Shown here: piece by piece, positions 61,101-64,000 of the stretch | How positions within the stretch are numbered: position 1 is the first letter of the stretch | Layout of the letters: the number at the start of each line of letters is the position of its first letter | Source: Fremontodendron californicum | Taxonomy: Eukaryota > Streptophyta > Magnoliopsida > Malvales > Malvaceae | Assembly: GCA_030761205.1 (NCBI GenBank) | Contig: JAULJL010000015.1 | Location: 8,561,501-8,625,500, forward strand | Direction of reading: 5' to 3' | Length of the DNA: 64,000 nucleotides | Notes under the pieces: model-generated | Databases searched by the model: none | The model's input: the letters and a program-made list of their open reading frames with translations, nothing else | What the model was told of the DNA's origin: nothing | Translations under genes and position numbers: made by a program

Positions 61101-62670
61101 CTTTCTTGAATTGTAGAGCTGATATGATCTTCTTTCCACTTCTTGGAAGAATCGTAGTTGGTACTACACATGGACGCTCCCCCAAGAATAATAGACAACT
61201 AGCAGTGGGAATTGGGATGGCCTGGGCCGCAATCATGAAATCCAGTCCTAAGACAACATCAAAGTCGTCCATGGGGGAAACAGTGAAATTAATGCCTCCT
61301 TCCCATAGACCAAGTTTGGTCATCACATTCTTGGAACTTCCACTGATTGCCAAGGCAGGTGAGTTAACTGCTTTCATTTGTCCAAAATCCTTGGTAACCT
61401 TGAGGTCGCACCTCTTCGCTTCTTCGGGTGAGATAAAGGTATCGGTCGCACCTGTGTCCACCATTGCCTTCGTTGTCTTACCATTCAACACTACTTCCAC
61501 ATACATTAGGCCTCGCTCCGGTTCCTTCTTCAACTTGCTCAATTGGGTATGTAATGCATTAAGGAACCGTATGGAGCCCATCCTGGCTGGCTCATTCTCG
61601 ACTTCCTCAACTGATTGTTGAGAAGGGCCTCCTTCTTGTGACGATGCAACTAAGGCATTCAAGGCTCCTCTATGTGGACATTCAGCTACTCGATGTGGTC
61701 CCTGACACAGGAAGCAAGCTAATGGTTGTCTCGGCTTGAAACTCGATGCATTGTTTGTCTTTGGTTGAGGTGTATCTCTACCAGGTGGTCTTCTATCTGC
61801 TCCCCCACTAAAGGGTCTATCCACTCTGGCCATTTTTCCCCCACTTCCAAAGCTAGAGCTACTGCCACTTGATGGAGGGGCTTTACGCTTTGATGGGCCA
61901 TCGTTGTAGTCATTTAGACGTTCGGCGGCGGCCATGGCAGAGGCCACATCTTGCACCTTTTGTCTTTGTAACTCCGTCCTGGCCCACGGCTTGAGCCCCT
62001 CAAGGAAATAGAACATTTTATCCTTTTCCGACATGTCCCTTATATCCAGCATCAAGGTAGAAAAGCCCCTGACAAACTCCCGCACCGTCCCTGTTTGTAC
62101 CAATTCTCTAAGCCTTCGTCGAGCCATGTATTCCACATTCTCAGGAAAGAATTGGCTTTTCAGTTCTCGCTTGAGGTCGCCCCAAGTTTTAATAGGGCAT
62201 TCATCATTAACAAACTTCGAACGCCACCATAGCTTGGCATCCCCAGCAAGATACATTGCGGCCATAGCAACCTTGTCTTCCTCTGAGTCTGTGCGCACAG
62301 CCCGAAAATATTGTTCGATATCAAACAGGAAATTCTCAAGCTCTTTGGCATCTCTTGCCCCCTCATAGCGTCGAGGTTCCGGCACCTTAGCCCTTTTTCC
62401 CCTGTCCACCGAGCTGGAACCAACTCTACCCATGGCCATCTGTAACACGCTGACCTGCGCCTTGAGTTCCTCGAACTCTCTTTGGATGACGCTTATGGCA
62501 TCCCTTGTTTCTTCACCCAGATTGTTTAGCGTATCGGACAGCTCCCGCTGGGCTGCCTCGATATCTCTCGCTTGATCATGGGTGACCATATGAGCTTTTA
62601 TAGCGGCCACCGAGGCCTCAAGCTCCTCAATCCTGTCTCGGTCCTCTGACCCACCTCGAGTCGTAACCAT
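58146..62670 (-). pseudogene. gag-pol: Gypsy gag-pol polyprotein with one frameshift and one nonsense codon
   Basis: The likely start is the ATG at 62670 (MVTTRGGSEDRDRIEELEA). Gag has a coiled-coil start, a RRYEGARDAKELENFLFDIE core and a zinc knuckle CFLCQGPHRVAEC. The protease has MVDTGATDTFIS. RT has LCVDYRALNK, KLDLRSGYHQ and YLDDIMVYS. The frame shifts at a run of eight G (plus-strand C at 59978-59985), where seven would restore the RNase H reading QTDASDFAIGGVLL. RNase H continues (AQEKELLAVIHCL, NQVADALSRR) to a TAG at 59571-59573, probably a former CAG. The integrase follows with HPGWQWTFALLKQGYYWP, a DD35E core (DFISSLPK, DRDPRFTG, PQTDGQTERFNG), and a chromodomain at the C terminus (RRVEEILADR ... 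YLVKWEGLGPEEISWE). The chromodomain would direct integration to marked chromatin. Confidence 0.94.
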
Positions 62671-62701
62671 TTTTGCTTTCTTGCTAGCACTTCTCAACCG
62701 T

Positions 62702-62713
62702 GCTCTGATACCA
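62702..62713 (-). other. Primer binding site (initiator tRNA-Met)
   Basis: On the minus strand TGGTATCAGAGC lies two bases inside the 5' LTR and is complementary to the 3' end of plant initiator tRNA-Met. It is the standard plant LTR-retrotransposon priming site. Confidence 0.93.
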
Positions 62714-62715
62714 CG

Positions 62716-63214
62716 TGTCACGGACTAAACTTTACCTCAGTTAAATCTTAGTCCATGCGGCACTTGGATGGACGCTTCCACACAAGTCAGCCAAGATCTC
62801 TCGCTTATCTGATTGAACAACAACAAGTTCTTAGTTAGTCTTAAGGCCACTTCTCCATATCGCGGGGCATAGCGGGTGCACACCGGCGACCCCCGATGCC
62901 CCCAAAGAAAAAAAATGTTTTATTAATTTTGAAAAGAGTACATCGGATTACAAAAGATCATCGAGTCTTCCCCACCATCATTCGGGCCATAGGGGCAGCC
63001 CTTGATGGTGGCCTAACACATACCTTAACCAGTGAGGCAGCCCAACAATCCGCCGACTGCTCACCCCCTATAAAGAGCTTAAAAGCTTTTACAGGACTTT
63101 TACTAAGAACCATTACAATGTTTGAAATGGGGACACTTTTTCCTAAGACAAAATGGCTACCCTTCCCTGGCACCTCTACCCGGTCATGGTCCTATACAAG
63201 GTTGGCTCATGACA
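62716..63214 (-). repeat. 5' LTR of the gypsy element
   Basis: 499 bp, the copy next to the primer binding site. It differs from the 3' LTR by six substitutions by eye count and has no indels. Confidence 0.95.
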
Positions 63215-63219
63215 CAATG

Positions 63220-63630
63220 GCTGCGGAGAGCACATTGAAGCACCATCACAACAACAACATAAAATATATCAATGGATATTGCTAGGATGTTTCAATGTGA
63301 ACTCATGTCAAATTAACTTTATCAATGAGGTCACCTTGAAAATGAAGTTTTATTTTTATTTATTTATTTATTTCTTTTTTATAATAAATAAATAAATCAC
63401 AACTTACAATCTCGCAATGGATTATTGTTTGCATTTCACTTCAATGATAAATGTATTTTTTTTCTTGTTTAAAGAATTGGGTTCAAATCCAATAAAAAAT
63501 ATGTAAACATTTTCATTTTTTTATGAAGCCAGTTGAATTTAGCCCAATATACTACATCATGGTTCTAATAAAGATATTTAAATAAGTACGCAAATAATTA
63601 ATGGAAATAACTTTCATTTTCCCTTAATAA

Positions 63631-63672
<42 letters not shown>

Positions 63673-64000
63673 TCAACTAGTATACCAAAACTAATTAAAA
63701 CATCTACAACCCAAGCCTTAAATCAACCAAAGGATCCATATAAATTAAAAGGATATCATTATCATTAAAATACAAAATAATTTATTTAAAAAGTTGTTTT
63801 TTATTTTTCTGAAAGTAAGTTACCTTGTTAGTTAATTTTTTTAACCTTAAGTGAAAAGATATAAAATTTTTTAAAATTTTCATTTGTTAAAAATTTTTTA
63901 TTTAATTCATGATATCAATTCAATTCAACCTGAATTTGAAGCCTTTTACCCTCTCTTTTATTATTTGCAATAACGAGAAAATTGTATAATCTTGAAGCAT
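63220..64000. other. AT-rich sequence right of the gypsy element
   Basis: The first ~80 bases continue the interrupted target sequence. The rest is AT-rich, with TTTA repeats at about 63350-63395 and a long AT microsatellite at about 63632-63668. I see no gene or cysteine-rich EPFL exon before the window ends. Confidence 0.55.

Larger units (their letters stand above)
57636..63214 (-). mobile_element. Young Ty3/gypsy chromovirus-type LTR retrotransposon
   Basis: Two 499-bp LTRs, with a perfect 5-bp target duplication CAATG (57631-57635 and 63215-63219), flank a single gag-pol reading unit on the minus strand. A primer binding site for initiator tRNA-Met and a polypurine tract sit directly inside the LTRs. 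By eye the LTRs differ at only six of 499 positions, so the insertion is recent. Pol order protease, RT, RNase H, integrase and a C-terminal chromodomain define a chromovirus. Two lesions (below) make this copy unable to make a complete polyprotein by itself. Confidence 0.96.

Overview
The window is nuclear DNA of a flowering plant, most likely a eudicot. The evidence is AT-rich intergenic sequence, GT-AG introns, plant-type gene families (AGC VIII kinase, CYB561-DOMON, DUF26, a second cytosolic-type AsnRS) and four classes of plant transposable element. I cannot name the species from the sequence alone. Domain calls come from motifs I could read, not from a database search.

Host genes. An OXI1-like AGC kinase lies at 1106-2488 (+, two exons). 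Ribosomal protein eL32 lies at 19173-21124 (-, three coding exons plus a leader intron). A cytochrome b561/DOMON membrane protein lies at 26858-28578 (+, three exons). A DUF26 secretory-protein pseudogene lies at 32063-32677 (+, one nonsense codon). An asparaginyl-tRNA synthetase-like gene of the plant NS2 type lies at 33628-37163 (-, eight exons). The first two exons of a small secreted-peptide gene, possibly EPFL9/stomagen-like, lie at 55699-56202 (+). For each complete gene the exon phases add up to an uninterrupted frame of the expected family length.

Mobile DNA fills most of the rest. A decayed Ty1/copia element spans 4538-10759. A 307-bp hAT-type MITE with an 8-bp target duplication is at 11806-12112, and its 3' end has been tandemly duplicated. 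Long-armed foldback elements lie at 15720-17218 and 23301-23947. A 12-copy minisatellite lies at about 24570-26070. A SINE with target duplication sits in an intron of the synthetase gene. A Helitron of about 13.8 kb (38057-51863) carries a degenerate Rep/helicase gene, an RPA1-like gene and a two-domain B3 (REM-like) gene. A 2.85-kb non-autonomous hAT element (52005-54849) has a perfect 8-bp target duplication and a copia-type LTR nested inside it. A solo LTR lies at 56477-56985. A young Ty3/gypsy chromovirus (57636-63214, coding strand -) has a perfect 5-bp target duplication, nearly identical LTRs, one frameshift and one nonsense codon.

The most unusual points are the Helitron cargo (RPA plus B3), the loss of the class II motif 3 arginine in the AsnRS-like protein, the two hAT elements resolved to the base, and a perfect 27-bp hairpin at 17444-17517. 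I found no credible CRISPR array, rRNA gene or complete tRNA gene.
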